Positions 1 through 14,300 of a DNA stretch of 64,000 nt are shown one piece after another. The DNA comes from Avena insularis (taxonomy: Eukaryota; Streptophyta; Magnoliopsida; Poales; Poaceae). The translations under genes and the position numbers were made by a program. The notes beneath the pieces are model-generated. The model did no database searches. It had not been told where the DNA came from and saw nothing but the letters and a program-made list of their open reading frames with translations. The first letter of the stretch is position 1, and each line of letters starts with the position of its first letter. Location: positions 124,001-188,000 of the forward strand of contig JAJUPC010000223.1 of assembly GCA_023614405.1 (NCBI GenBank). The letters are read 5' to 3'.

Positions 1-1229
1 AAAAAGAAGACACATGCAATGACTCTGGTGGGTCCATTTGGTTTAGGAAAAGAAGACACATGCAATGACTTTGGTGGTGGTTTAGGAAAGGAACACACAT
101 GTAATTACTATAGTTGTGGTTTAGGATCAGAACACACATTTAATGACTTTGGTGGTTGTTTAGGAAAGGAACACACATGCAATGACTCTGGTGATGGTTT
201 CGGAAAGGAACACACATGCAATGACTCTGGTGATGGTTTAAGAAAGGAACAAACATGCAATGACACTGGTGGATCTATGTGGTTTAGGAAAAAAGACTCA
301 TGCAATGACTCTGGTGGTGGTTTAGGAAAGGAACACACATGCAATGACACTGGTGGATCCATGTGGTTTAGGAGAAGAAGACACATGCAATAAATCTGGT
401 GGTGGTTGAGAAAAGGAACACAAATGCAATGACTCTGGTGGTGGTTTTGGAAAGGAACACACATGCAATGACTCTGGTGTTGGTTTAGGAAAATAAGACA
501 CATGCAATGACTCTAGTGGTGGTTTACAAAAAGGAACACACATGCAATCACTCTGGTTGGTCTAAGAAAGGAACACACATGCAATGACACAGGTGGATCC
601 ATGTGGTTTAGGACAAGAAGACACATGTAATGACTCTGGTGGTGGTTTAGGAAAGGAACATTCATGCAATGACTCTGGTGGTGGTTTTGGAAAGGAACAC
701 ACATGCAATGACTCTCGTGGTGGTTTAGGAAAGGAAGACACATGCAATGACTCTGGTGGTGGTTTGGAGAGAGAAGACACATGCAGTGACTCTGGTGGAT
801 CCATGTGGTTTAGGAAAATAAGGAACATGCAATGACTCTGGTGGTGGTTTAGGAAAGGAACACCCATACAATGACACTAGTAGATCTATGTGGCTTAGGA
901 AAACAAGACACGTACAATGACTCCGGTGGTGGTTTAGGAAAGGAAGACACATGCAATGACTCTGGTGGTGGTTTAGAAAGAGAAGACACATGCAGTGACT
1001 TTGGTGGATCCATGTGGTTTAGGAAAAGAAGAAACATGCAATGACTCTGGTGGTGGTTTAGGAAAGGAACACACATGCAATTACTCTAGTGGTGGTTTAG
1101 AAAAAGAAGACACATGCAATGACTCTGGTGTTGGTTTAAAAAAGGAACACACATGAAATGACTCTGGTGCTGGTTTAGGAAAGGAACACACATACAATGA
1201 CTCTAGTGGTGGTTTAGGAAAGGAAGACA

Positions 1230-2533
1230 CATGCAATGACCCTGGTGGATCCATGTGGTTTAGGAAAAGAAGACACATGCAATGACTCTGCTGGTGGTTT
1301 AGGAAAAGAAGACACATGCAATGACTCTGGCGATGGTTTAGGAAAGGAACACACATGCAAAGACTCTGGAGTTGGTTTAAGAAAGGAACACACATGTAAT
1401 GACACTGGTGGATCCATATGGTTTTGGAAAAGAAGACACATGCAATGAATATGGTGGTGGTATAGGAAAGGAACACCCATGCCTTGACTCTGGTGGGGGT
1501 TTAAGAAAGGAACACACATGCAATGACTCTAGTGGTGGTTTAGGAAAGAAAGACACATGCAATGACTCTGGTGGTGGTTTAGGAAAAGAAGACACGTGCA
1601 ATGACTCTAATGTTGGTTTGGGAAAGGAACACACATGCAATAACCCTAGTGGATCCATGTGGTTTAGGAAAAGAAGACACATGCAATGACTCTGGCAGTG
1701 GTTTAGGAAAGGAACACACATGCAATGACACTGGTGGATCCATGTGGTTTAGGAAAAGAAGACACATGCAATAACTCTGGTGGTGGTTTAGGAAAGGAAC
1801 ACACATGCAATGACTCTGGTGGTGGTTTTGGAAAGGAACACACATGCAATGACTCTGGTGGTGGTTTAGGAAAAGAAGACACATGCAATGACCCTAGTGG
1901 ATCCATGTGGTTTAGGAAAAGAAGACACATGCAATGACTCTGCTGGTGGTTTAGGAAAAGAAGACACATGCAATGACTCTGGCGATGGTTTAGGAAAGGA
2001 ACACACATGCAAAGACTCTGGAGTTGGTTTAAGAAAGGAACACACATGTAATGACACTGGTGGATCCATATGGTTTTGGAAAAGAAGACACATGCAATGA
2101 CTATGGTGGTGGTATAGGAAAGGAACACACATGCCTTGACTCTGGTGGGGGTTTAAGAAAGGAACACACATGCAATGACTCTAGTGGCGGTTTAGGAAAG
2201 GAAGACACATGCAATGACTCTGGTGGTGGTTTAGGAAAAGAAGACACATGCAATGACTCTAATGTTGGTTTGGGAAAGGAACACACATGCAATAACCCTA
2301 GTGGATCCATGTGGTTTAGGAAAAGAAGACACATGCAATGACTCTGGCAGTGGTTTAGGAAAGGAACACACATGCAATGACACTGGTGGATCCATGTGGT
2401 TTAGGAAAAGAAGACACATGCAATAACTCTGGTGGTGGTTTAGGAAAGGAACACACATGCAATGACTCTGGTGGTGGTTTTGGAAAGGAACACACATGCA
2501 ATGACTCTGGTGGTGGTTTAGGAAAAGAAGACA
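1230..2533 (+). repeat. Tandem duplication of a 652-bp block
   Basis: Positions about 1,230-1,881 and 1,882-2,533 carry the same sequence of variant units at an exact offset of 652 bp. This includes the GGATCCATATGG unit (near 1,410 and 2,062), the TCTAATGTTGG unit and the CCTAGTGGATCC unit. The second copy starts at the AATGACCCTAG unit. Only one equivalent exists in the homologous block near 5,700-6,200, so this is a local gain or the other copy lost one. Confidence 0.88.
1724..1769 (+). repeat. Representative 46-bp variant unit with 7-bp BamHI-creating insert
   Basis: This unit equals the 39-bp unit with ATCCATG inserted between GGTGG and TGGTTTAGG. The insert produces GGATCC and adds 1 nt to the codon phase. 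Downstream bases in this variant are usually AAAAGAAGACAC instead of AAAGGAACACAC. It recurs several times per kb in both arms and punctuates runs of 39-bp units. Related forms carry GGATCCATATGGTTTTGG, GCATCCATG, AGATCTATG or GGATGCATG at the same place, so the insert arose once and then diversified. Confidence 0.93.
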
Positions 2534-4477
2534 CATGCAATGACTCTAGTGGTGGTTTACAAAAAGGAACACACATGCAATGACTCTAGTTGGTTTAAGA
2601 AAGGAACACACATGCAATAACACAGGTGGATCCATGTGGTTTAGGAAAAGAAGAAACATGCAATGACTCTGGTAGTGGTTTAGGAAAGGAACAATAATGC
2701 AATGACTCTGGTGGTGGTTTTGGAAAGGAACACACATGCAATGACTCTGGTGGTGGTTTAGGAATGGAAGGCACATGCAATGACTCTTGTGGTGGTTCAG
2801 AAAACGAAGACACATGCAATGACTCTGGTGGTGTTTTAGGAAAGGAAGACACATGCAATGACTCTGGTGGTGGTTTAGGAAAGGAACAGACATGCAATGA
2901 CTCTGGTGGTTGTTTTGGGAAGGAGGACACATGCAATGAATCTGGTGCATCCATGTGGTTTAGGAAAAGAAGACACATGTAATGACTCTGGTGGTGGTTT
3001 AGGAAAAGGAACACACATGCAATGGCTTTGGTGGCGGTTTAAGAAAGGAACACACATGTAATACCACTGATGGATCCATGTGGTTTAGGAAAATAAGACA
3101 CATACAATGACTCTGGTGGTGGTTTAGGAAAGGAGCACACATGCCATGACTCTGGTGGTGGTTTTGGAAAGGAACACACATGCAATGACTCTGGTGGTGG
3201 TTTAGGAAAGGAAGACACATGCAATGACTCTGGTGGTGGTTTAGAAAAAGAAGACACATGCAATGACTCTGGTGGATCCATGTGGTTTAAGAAAAGAAGA
3301 CACATGCAGTGAGTTTGGTGGTGGTTTAGGAAAGGACCACACATGCAATTACTATAGATGTGGTTTAGGAAAAGAACACACATTCAATGACTCTGGTGGT
3401 TGTTTATGAAAGGAACACACATGCAATGACTCTGGTGGTGGTTTAGGAAAGGAACACACATGCAATGACTCTGGTGGTGGTTTAGGAAAGGAACACACAT
3501 GCAATGACTCTGGAAGATCTATGTGGCTTAGGAAAACAAGACACGTACAATGACTCCGGTGGTGGTTTAGGAAAGGAACACACATGCAATGACTCTGGTG
3601 GTGGTTTAAGAAAGGAACACACATGCAATGACACTGGTGGATCTATGTGGCTTAGGAAAACAAGACACATGCAATGACTCCGGTGGTGGTTTAGGAAAGG
3701 AACACACATGCAATGACTCTGGTGGATCCAAGTGGTTTAGGAAAAGAACACAAATGCAATGTATCTAGTGGTGGTTTAAGAAATGAACACACATGCAATG
3801 ACACTAGTGGATCCATGTGGTTTAGGAAAAGAAGACATATGCAATGACTCTGATGGTGGTTTTGGAAAGGAGAACACATGCAATGACTCTGCTGGATCCA
3901 TGTTGTTTAGGAAAAGAAGACACATGCAATGACTCTGGTGGTGGTTTAGAAAGGAACACACATGCAATAACTCTTGTGGATCCATGTGGTTTAGGAAAAG
4001 AACACACATGCAATGACTCTGGTGGTGGTTTTCGAAAGGAACAGACATGCAATGACTCTGGTGTTGTTTTAGGAAAGGAAGACACATGTAGTGCCTCTGG
4101 TGGTGGTTTAGGAAAGGAACAGACATGCAATGACTTTGGTGGTGGTTTGGGAAAGAAAGACACATGCAATGACTCTAGTGCATCCATGTGGTTTAGGAAA
4201 ATAAGATACATGTAATGACTCTGGTGGTGGTTTAGGAAAAGGAACACACATGCAATGTCTCTGGTGGTGGTTTAAGCAAGGAACACACATGTAATGCCAC
4301 TGATGGATCCATGTGGTTTAGGAAAAGAAGACACATGCAATTACTCTAGTGGTGGTTTAGGAAAGGAACACACATATAATGACTCTGGTGGTGGTTTTGG
4401 AAAGGAACACACATGCAATGACTCTGGAGGTTGTTTAGGAAAGGAAGACACGTGCAATGACTCTGGTGGTGGTTTAG

Positions 4478-7400
4478 AAAAAGAAGACACATGCAATGAC
4501 TCTGGTGGGTCCATGTGGTTTAGGAAAAGAAGACACATGCAATGACTTTGGTGGTGGTTTAGGAAAGGAACACACATGTAATTACTATAGTTGTGGTTTA
4601 GGAACAGAACACACATTTAATGACTTTGGTGGTTGTTTAGGAAAGGAACACACATGCAATGACTCTGGTGATGGTTTCGGAAAGGAACACACATGCAATG
4701 ACTCTGGTGATGGTTTAAGAAAGGAACAAACATGCAATGACACTGGTGGATCTATGTGGTTTAGGAAAAAAAGACTCATGCAATGACTCTGGTGGTGGTT
4801 TAGGAAAGGAACACACATGCAATGACACTGGTGGATCCATGTGGTTTAGGAGAAGAAGACACATGCAATAAATATGGTGGTGGTTTATGAAAGGAACACA
4901 AATGCAATGACTCTGGTGGTGGTTTTGGAAAGGAACACACATGCAATGACTCTGGTGTTGGTTTAGGAAAAGAAGACACATGCAATGACTCTAGTGGTGG
5001 TTTACAAAAAGGAACACACAGGCAATCACTCTGGTTGGTTTCAGAAAGGAACACACATGTAATGACACAGGTGGATCCATGTGGTTTAGGACAAGAAGAC
5101 ACATGTAATGACTCTGGTGGTGGTTGAGGAAAGGAACATTCATGCAATGACTCTGGTGGTGGTTTTGGAAAGGAACACACATGCAATGACTCTCGTGGTG
5201 GTTTAGGAAAGGAAGACACATGCAATGACTCTGGTGGTGGTTTAGAAAGAGAAGACACATGCAGTGACTCTGGTGGATCCATGTGGTTTAGGAAAAGAAG
5301 GAACATGCAATGACTCTGGTGGTGGTTTAGGAAAGGAACACACATGCAATGACACTAGTAGATCTATGTGGCTTAGGAAAACAAGACACGTACAATGACA
5401 ACGGTGGTGGTTTAGGAAAGGAAGACACATGCAATGACTCTGGTGGTGGTTTAGAAAGAGAAGACACATGCAGTGACTCTGGTGGATCCATGTGGTTTAG
5501 GAAAAGAAGGAACATGCAATGACTCTGGTGGTGGTTTAGGAAAGGAAGAAACATGCAATTACTCTAGTGGTGGTTTAGGAAAAGAAGACACATGCAATGA
5601 CTCTGGTGTTGGTTTAAAAAAGGAACACACATGCAATCACTCTGGTGGTGGTTTAGGAAAGGAACACACATACAATGACTCTAGTGGTGGTTTAGGAAAG
5701 TAAGACACATGCAATGACCCTGGTGGATCCATGTGGTTTAGGAAAAGAAGACACATGCAATGACTCTGCTGGTGGTTTAGGAAAAGAAGACACATGCAAT
5801 GACTCTGGCGGTGGTTTAGGAAAGGAACACACATGCAAAGACTCTGGAGTTGGTTTAAGAAAGGAACACACATGTAATGACACTGGTGGATCCATATGGT
5901 TTTTGAAAATAAGACACATGCAATGACTATGGTGGTGGTATAGGAAAGGAACACACATGCCTTGACTCTGGTGGGGGTTTAAGAAAGGAAAACACATGCA
6001 ATGACTCTAGTGGTGGTTTAGGAAAGGAAGACACATGCAATGACTCTGGTGGTGGTTTAGGAAAAGAAGACACATGCAATGACTCTAATGTTGGTTTGGG
6101 AAAGGAACACACATGCAATAACCCTAGTGGATCCATGTGGTTTAGGAAAAGAAGGCACATGCAATGACTCTGACAGTGGTTTAGGAAAGGAACACACATG
6201 CAATGACACTAGTGAATCCATGTGGTTTAGGAAAAGAAGACACATGCAATAACTCTGGTGGTGGTTTAGGAAAGGAACACACATGCAATGACTCTGGTGG
6301 TGGTTTTGGAAAGGAACACACATGCAATGACTCTGGTGGTGGTTTAGGAAAAGAAGACACATGCAATTACTCTAGTGGTGGTTTACAAAAAGGAACACAC
6401 ATGCAATGACTCTGGTTGGTTTAATAAAGGAACACACATGCAATGACACAGGTGGATCCATGTGGTTTAGGAAAAGAAGACACATGCAATGACTCTGGTG
6501 GTGGTTTAGGAAAGGAACAATAATGCAATGCCTCTGGTGGTGGTTTTGGAAAGAAACACACATGCAATGACTCTGGTGGTGGTTTAGAAAACGAAGACAC
6601 ATGCAATGACTCTGGTGGTGTTTTAGGAAAGAAAGACACATGCAATGACTCTCGTGGTGGTTTAGGAAAGGAACAGACATGCAATGACTCTGGTGGTGGT
6701 TTTGGGAAGGAGGACACATGCAATGACTCTGGTGCATCCATGTGGTTTAGGAAAAGAAGACACATGTAATGACTCTGGTGGTGGTTTAGGAAAAGGAACA
6801 CACATGCAATGACTTTGGTGGCGGTTTAAGAAAGGAACACACATGTAATACCACTGATGGATCCATGTGGTTTATGAAAATAAGACACATACAATGACTC
6901 TGGTGGTGGTTTAGGAAAGGAACACACATGCAATGACTCTGGTGGTGGTTTTGGAAAGGAACACACATGCAATGACTCTGGTGGTGGTTTAGGAAAGGAA
7001 GACGCATGCAATGACTCTGGTGGTGGTTTAGAAAAAGAAGACACATGCAATGACTCTAGTGGATCCATGTGGTTTAAGAAAATAAGACACATGCAGTGAG
7101 TTTGGTGGTGGTTTAGGAAAGGACCACACATGCAATTACTATAGTTGTGGTTTAGGAAAAGAACACACATTCAATGACTATGGTGGTTGTTTAGGAAAGG
7201 AACACACATGCAATGACTCTGGTGGTGGTTTCGGAAAGGAACACACATGCAATGACTCTGGTGGTGGTTTAAGAAAGGAACACACATGCAATGACACTAG
7301 TAGATCTATGTGGCTTAGGAAAACAAGACACGTACAATGACTCCGGTGGTGGTTTAGGAAAGGAACACACATGCAATGACTTGGTGGATCCATGTGGTTT

Positions 7401-7990
7401 AGGAAAAGAACACAAATGCAATGACTCTAGTGGTGGTTTAAGAAATGAACACACGTGCAATGACACTCGTAGATCCATGTGGTTTAGGAAAAGAATACAT
7501 ATGCAATGACTCTGATGGTGGTTTTGGAAAGGAGCACACATGCAATGACTCTGCTGGATCCATGTGGTTTAGGAAAAGAAGACACATGCAATGACTCTGG
7601 TGGTGGTTTAGAAAGGAACACACATGCAATAACTCTTGTGGATCCATGTGGTTTAGGAAAAGAACACACATCCAATGACTCTGGTGGTGGTTTTCGAAAG
7701 GAACAGACATGCAATGACTCTGGTGTTGTTTTAGGAAAGGAAGACACATGCAGTGACTCTGGTGGTGGTTTAGGAATGGAACAGACATGCAATGACTCTG
7801 GTGGTGGTTTGGGAAAGGAAGACACATGCAATGACTCTGGTGCATCCATGTGGTTTAGGAAAAGAAGATACATGTAATGACTCTGGTGGTGGTTTAGGAA
7901 AAGGAACACACATGCAATGACTCTGGTGGTGGTTTAAGAAAGGAACACACATGTAATGCCACTGATGGGTCCATGTCATTTAGGAAAAGA
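4478..7990 (+). repeat. Higher-order repeat A, copy 2
   Basis: Repeats the order of variants in 1-4,320: GGGTCCATG unit (4,507), AATTACTATAG (4,580), CAGGTGGATCC (5,069), TCTAATGTTGG (6,087), a second AATTACTATAG (7,133) and the CCACTGATGG unit (7,957). It lacks one 652-bp block and a few single units compared with copy 1. Base substitutions between the copies are sparse by eye. Confidence 0.85.
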
Positions 7991-8339
7991 AGACACATAC
8001 AATGACTCTGTTGTTGGTTTTGGAAAGGAACACACATGCAATAACTCTGGTGGTTGTTTTGGAAAGGAACACACATGCAATGACTCTGGTGGTGGTTTAG
8101 GAAAGGAAGACACATGCAATGACTCTAATGTTGGTTTGGGAAAGGAACACACATGTAATAACCCTAGTGGATCCATGTGGTTTAGGAAAAGAAGACACAT
8201 GCAATGACTCTGGCGGTGGTTTAGGAAAGGAACACAGATGCAATGACTCTGGTGGTGGTTTTGGAAAGGAACACACATGCAATGACTCTGGTGGTGGTTT
8301 AGGAAAAGAAGACACATGCAATGACTCTAGTGGTGGTTT

Positions 8340-11300
8340 ACAAAAAGGAACACACATGCAATGACTCTGGTGGTGGTTTTGGAAAGGAACACACATGCAA
8401 TGACTCTGGTGGTGGGTTAGCAAAGGAAGACACATGCAATGACTCTGGTGGTGGTTTAGAAAAAGAAGACACATGCAATGACTCTGGTGGATCCATGTGG
8501 TTTAAGAAAAGAAGACACATGCAGTGACTTTGGTGGTGGTTTAGGAAAGGAACACACATGCAATTACTATAGTTGTGGTTTAGGAAAAGAACACACATGC
8601 AATGACTCTGGTGGTTGTTTAGGAAAGGAACACACATGCAATGACTCTGGTGGTGGTTTAGGAAAGGAACACACATGCAATGACTCTGGTGGTGGTTTAA
8701 GAAAGGAACACACATGCAATGACACTAGTAGATCTATGTGGCTTAGGAGAAAAAGACACGTACAATGACTCCGGTGGTGGTTTAGGAAAGGAACACACAT
8801 GCAATGACTCTGGTGGATCCATGTGGTTTAGGAAAAGAACACAAATGCAATGACTCTAGTGTTGGTTTAAGAAATGAACACACGTGCAATGACACTCGTG
8901 GATCCATGTGGTTTAGGCAAAGAATACATATGCAATGACTCTGATGGTGGTTTTGGAAAGGAGCACACATGCAGTGACTCTGCTGGATCCTTGTGGTTTA
9001 GGAAAAGAAGACACATGCAATGACTCTGGTGGTGGTTTAGAAAGGAACACACATGCAATAACTCTTGTGGATCCATGTGGTTTAGGAAAAGAACACACAT
9101 GCAAAGACTCTGTTGGTGGTTTTGAAGAAAAGAGGACATCTGATGACTCTGGTGTTGTTTTAGGAAAGAAAGACACATGTAGTGACTCTAGTGGTGGTTT
9201 AGGAAAGGAACAGACATGCAATGACTCTGGTGGTGGTTTGGGAAAGGAAGACACATGCAACGACTCTAGTGCATCCATGTGGTTTAGGAAAAAAAGATAC
9301 ATGTAATGACTCTGGTGGTGGTTTAGGAAAAGGAACACACATGCAATGACTCTGGTGGTGGTTTAAGAAAGGAACACACATGTAATGCCACTGATGGATC
9401 CATGTGGTTTAGGAAAAGAAGACACATACAATGACTCTGGTGGTGGTTTAGGAAAGGAACACACATGCAATGACTCTGGTGGTGGTTTTGGAAAGGAACA
9501 CACATGCACTGACTCTGGTGGTAGGAAAGGAAGACACGTGCAATGACTCTGGTGGTGGTTTAGGAAAGGAACACACATGCAATGACTCTGGTGATGGTTT
9601 TGGAAAGGAACACACATGCAATGACTCTGGTGGTGGTTTAGGAAAGGAAGACACGTGCAATGACTCTGGTGGTGGTTTAGAAAAAGAAGACACATGCAAT
9701 GACTCTGGTGGGTCCATGTGGTTTAGGAAAAGAAGACACATGCAATGACTTTGGTGGTGGTTTAGGAAAGGAACACACATGTAATTACTATAGTTGTGGT
9801 TTAGGAACAGAACACACATTCAATGACTCTAGTGGTTGTTTAGGAAAGGAACACACATGCAATGACTCTGGTGGTGGTTTTGGAAAGGAACACACATGCA
9901 ATGACTCTGGTGGTGGGTTAGCAAAGGAAGACACATGCAATGACTCTGGTGGTGGTTTAGAAAAAGAAGACACATGCAATGACTCTAGTGGATCCATGTG
10001 GTTTAAGAAAAGAAGACACATGCAATGACTTTGGTGGTTGTTTAGGAAAGGAACACACATGCAATTACTATAGTTGTGGTTTAGGAAAAGAACACACATT
10101 CAATGACTCTCGTGGTTGTTTAGGAAAGGAACACACATGCAATGACTCTGGTGGTGGTTTAGGAAAGGAACACACATGCAATGACTCTGGTGGTGGTTTA
10201 AGAAAGGAACACACATGCAATGACACTAGTAGATCTATGTGGCTTAGGAAAAAAAGACACGTACAATGACTCCGGTGGTGGTTTAGGAAAGGAACACACA
10301 TGCAATGACTCTGGTGGATCCATGTGGTTTAGGAAAAGAACACAAATGCAATGACTCTAGTGGTGGTTTAAGAAATGAACACACGTGCAATGACACTCGT
10401 AGATCCATGTGGTTTAGGAAAAGAATACATATGCAATGACTCTGATGGTGGTTTTGGAAAGGAGCACACATGCAATGACTCTGCTGGATCCATGTGGTTT
10501 AGGAAAAGAAGACACATGCAATGACTCTGGTGGTGGTTTAGAAAGGAACACACATGCAATAACTCTTGTGGATCCATGTGGTTTAGGAAAAGAACACACA
10601 TGCAATGACTCTGGTGGTGGTTTTCGAAAGGAACAGACATGCAATGACTCTGGTGTTGTTTTAGGAAACGAAGACACATGCAGTGACTCTGGTGGTGGTT
10701 TAGGAATGGAACAGACATGCAATGACTCTGGTGGTGGTTTGGGAAAGGAAGACACATGCAATGACTCTGGTGCATCCATGTGGTTTAGGAAAAGAAGATA
10801 CATGTAATGACTCTGGTGGTGGTTTAGGAAAAGGAACACACATGCAATGACTCTGGTGGTGGTTTAAGAAAGGAACACACGTGTAATGCCACTGATGGGT
10901 CCATGTCATTTAGGAAAAGAAGACACATACAATGACTCTGGTGTTGTTTTAGGAAAGGAACACACATGCAATGACTCTGGTGGTTGTTTTGGAAAGGAAC
11001 ACACATGCAATGACTCTGGTGGTGGTTTAGGAAAGTAAGACACATGCAATGACTATAATGTTGGTTTGGGAAAGGAACACACATGTAATAACCCTAGTGG
11101 ATCCATGTGGTTTAGGAAAAGAAGACACATGCAATGACTCTGGCGGTGGTTTAGGAAAGAAACACACATGCAATGACACTGGTGGATCCATGTCGTTTAG
11201 GAAAACAAGACACATGCAATAACTCTGGTGGTGGTTTAGGAAAGGAACACAGATGCAATGACTCTGGTGGTGGTTTTGGAAAGGAACACACATGCAATGA

Positions 11301-14300
11301 CTCTGGTGGTGGTTTAGGAAAAGAAGACACATGCAATGACTCTAGTTGTGGTTTACAAAATGGAACACACATGCAATGACTCTGGTGGTGGTTTTGGAAA
11401 GGAACACACATGCAATGACTCTGGTGGTGGTTTAAGAAAGGAACACACATGCAATGACACTAGTAGATCTATGTGGCTTAGGAGAAAAAGACACGTACAA
11501 TGACTCCGGTGGTGGTTTAGGAAAGGAACACACATGCAATGACTCTGGTGGATCCATGTGGTTTAGGAAAAGAACACAAATGCAATGACTCTAGTGTTGG
11601 TTTAAGAAATGAACACACGTGCAATGACACTCGTGGATCCATGTGGTTTAGGCAAAGAATACATATGCAATGACTCTGATGGTGGTTTTGGAAAGGAGCA
11701 CACATGCAGTGACTCTGCTGGATCCTTGTGGTTTAGGAAAAGAAGACACATGCAATGACTCTGGTGGTGGTTTAGAAAGGAACACACATGCAATAACTCT
11801 TGTGGATCCATGTGGTTTAGGAAAAGAACACACATGCAATGACTCTGTTGGTGGTTTTCGAAAGGAACAGACATGCAATGACTCTGGTGTTGTTTTAGGA
11901 AAGAAAGACACATGTAGTGACTCTAGTGGTGGTTTAGGAAAGGAACAGACATGCAATGACTCTGGTGGTGGTTTGGGAAAGGAAGACACATGCAACGACT
12001 CTAGTGCATCCATGTGGTTTAGGAAAAAAAGATACATGTAATGACTCTGGTGGTGGTTTAGGAAAAGGAACACATGCAATGACTCGGTGGTGGTTTAAGA
12101 AAGGAACACACATGTAATGCCACTGATGGATCCATGTGGTTTAGGAAAAGAAGACACATACAATGACTCTGGTGGTGGTTTAGGAAAGGAACACACATGC
12201 AATGACTCTGGTGGTGGTTTTGGAAAGGAACACACATGCACTGACTCTGGTGGTAGGAAAGGAAGACACGTGCAATGACTCTGGTGGTGGTTTAGGAAAG
12301 GAACACACATGCAATGACTCTGGTGATGGTTTTGGAAAGGAACACACATGCAATGACTCTGGTGGTGGTTTAGGAAAGGAAGACACGTGCAATGACTCTG
12401 GTGGTGGTTTAGAAAAAGAAGACACATGCAATGACTCTGGTGGGTCCATGTGGTTTAGGAAAAGAAGACACATGCAATGACTTTGGTGGTGGTTTAGGAA
12501 AGGAACACACATGTAATTACTATAGTTGTGGTTTAGGAACAGAACACACATTCAATGACTCTAGTGGTTGTTTAGGAAAGGAACACACATGCAATGACTC
12601 TGGTGGTGGTTTTGGAAAGGAACACACATGCAATGACTCTGGTGGTGGGTTAGCAAAGGAAGACACATGCAATGACTCTGGTGGTGGTTTAGAAAAAGAA
12701 GACACATGCAATGACTCTAGTGGATCCATGTGGTTTAAGAAAAGAAGACACATGCAATGACTTTGGTGGTTTAGGAAAGGAACACACATGCAATTACTAT
12801 AGTTGTGGTTTAGGAAAAGAACACACATTCAATGACTCTCGTGGTTGTTTAGGAAAGGAACACACATGCAATGACTCTGGTGGTGGTTTAGGAAAGGAAC
12901 ACACATGCAATGACTCTGGTGGTGGTTTAAGAAAGGAACACACATGCAATGACACTAGTAGATCTATGTGGATTAGGAAAAAAAGACATCTGATGACTCG
13001 GTGGTGGTTTAGGAAAGGAACACACATGCAATGACTCTGGTGGATCCATGTGGTTTAGGAAAAGAACACAAATGCAATGACTCTAGTGGTGGTTTAAGAA
13101 ATGAACACGTGCAATGACACTCGTAGATCCATGTGGTTTAGGAAAAGAATACATATGCAATGACTCTGATGGTGGTTTTGGAAAGGAGCACACATGCAAT
13201 GACTCTGCTGGATCCATGTGGTTTAGGAAAAGAAGACACATGCAATGACTCTGGTGGTGGTTTAGAAAGGAACACACATGCAATAACTCTTGTGGATCCA
13301 TGTGGTTTAGGAAAAGAACACACATGCAATGACTCTGGTGGTGGTTTTCGAAAGGAACAGACATGCAATGACTCTGGTGTTGTTTTAGGAAACGAAGACA
13401 CATGCAGTGACTCTGGTGGTGGTTTAGGAATGGAACAGACATGCAATGACTCTGGTGGTGGTTTGGGAAAGGAAGACACATGCAATGACTCTGGTGCATC
13501 CATGTGGTTTAGGAAAAGAAGATACATGTAATGACTCTGGTGGTGGTTTAGGAAAAGGAACACACATGCAATGACTCTGGTGGTGGTTTAAGAAAGGAAC
13601 ACACGTGTAATGCCACTGATGGGTCCATGTCATTTAGGAAAAGAAGACACATACAATGACTCTGGTGTTGGTTTAGGAAAGGAACACACATGCAATGACT
13701 CTGGTGGTTGTTTTGGAAAGGAACACACATGCAATGACTCTGGTGGTGGTTTAGGAAAGTAAGACACATGCAATGACTATAATGTTGGTTTGGGAAAGGA
13801 ACACACATGTAATAACCCTAGTGGATCCATGTGGTTTAGGAAAAGAAGACACATGCAATGACTCTGGCGGTGGTTTAGGAAAGAAACACACATGCAATGA
13901 CACTGGTGGATCCATGTCGTTTAGGAAAACAAGACACATGCAATAACTCTGGTGGTGGTTTAGGAAAGGAACACAGATGCAATGACTCTGGTGGTGGTTT
14001 TGGAAAGGAACACACATGCAATGACTCTGGTGGTGGTTTAGGAAAAGAAGACACATGCAATGACTCTAGTTGTGGTTTACAAAATGGAACACACATGCAA
14101 TGACTCTGGTGGTGGTTTTGGAAAGGAACACACATGCAATGACTCTGGTGGTGGGTTAGCAAAGGAAGACACATGCAATGACTCTGGTGGTGGTTTAGAA
14201 AAAGAAGACACATGCAATGACTCTGGTGGATCCATGTGGTTTAAGAAAAGAAGACACATGCAGTGACTTTGGTGGTGGTTTAGGAAAGGAACACACATGC

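Larger units (their letters stand above)
1..4320 (+). repeat. Higher-order repeat A, copy 1
   Basis: The order of variant units in 1-4,320 recurs from 4,478 onward. The start of copy 1 lines up with 4,478 at an offset of about 4,478, and the offset falls to 3,662 by the end. The change is explained mainly by a 652-bp segment present twice here and once in copy 2, plus loss of single units. Landmarks include the AATTACTATAG units near 102 and 3,347 and the TCTAATGTTGG units near 1,609 and 2,261. Confidence 0.85.

Noticed and set aside
19..393. Gly/Asp/Cys-rich repetitive protein genes on the plus strand throughout the array
   Set aside because: The 13-residue pattern is the 39-bp unit translated. 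Frames end at each 46-bp unit, and there is no signal peptide, promoter or unique terminus.
3425..3463. Interstitial telomere repeat
   Set aside because: Only GGTTTAGG is shared with (TTTAGGG)n, once per 39 bp. There is no run of telomere repeats.
3425..3463. GCN4-like (TGACTC) or W-box-like (TGAC) sites in each unit
   Set aside because: TGACTC lacks the final A of the GCN4 core and TGAC lacks the preceding T of the W-box. These are too weak to report as sites.
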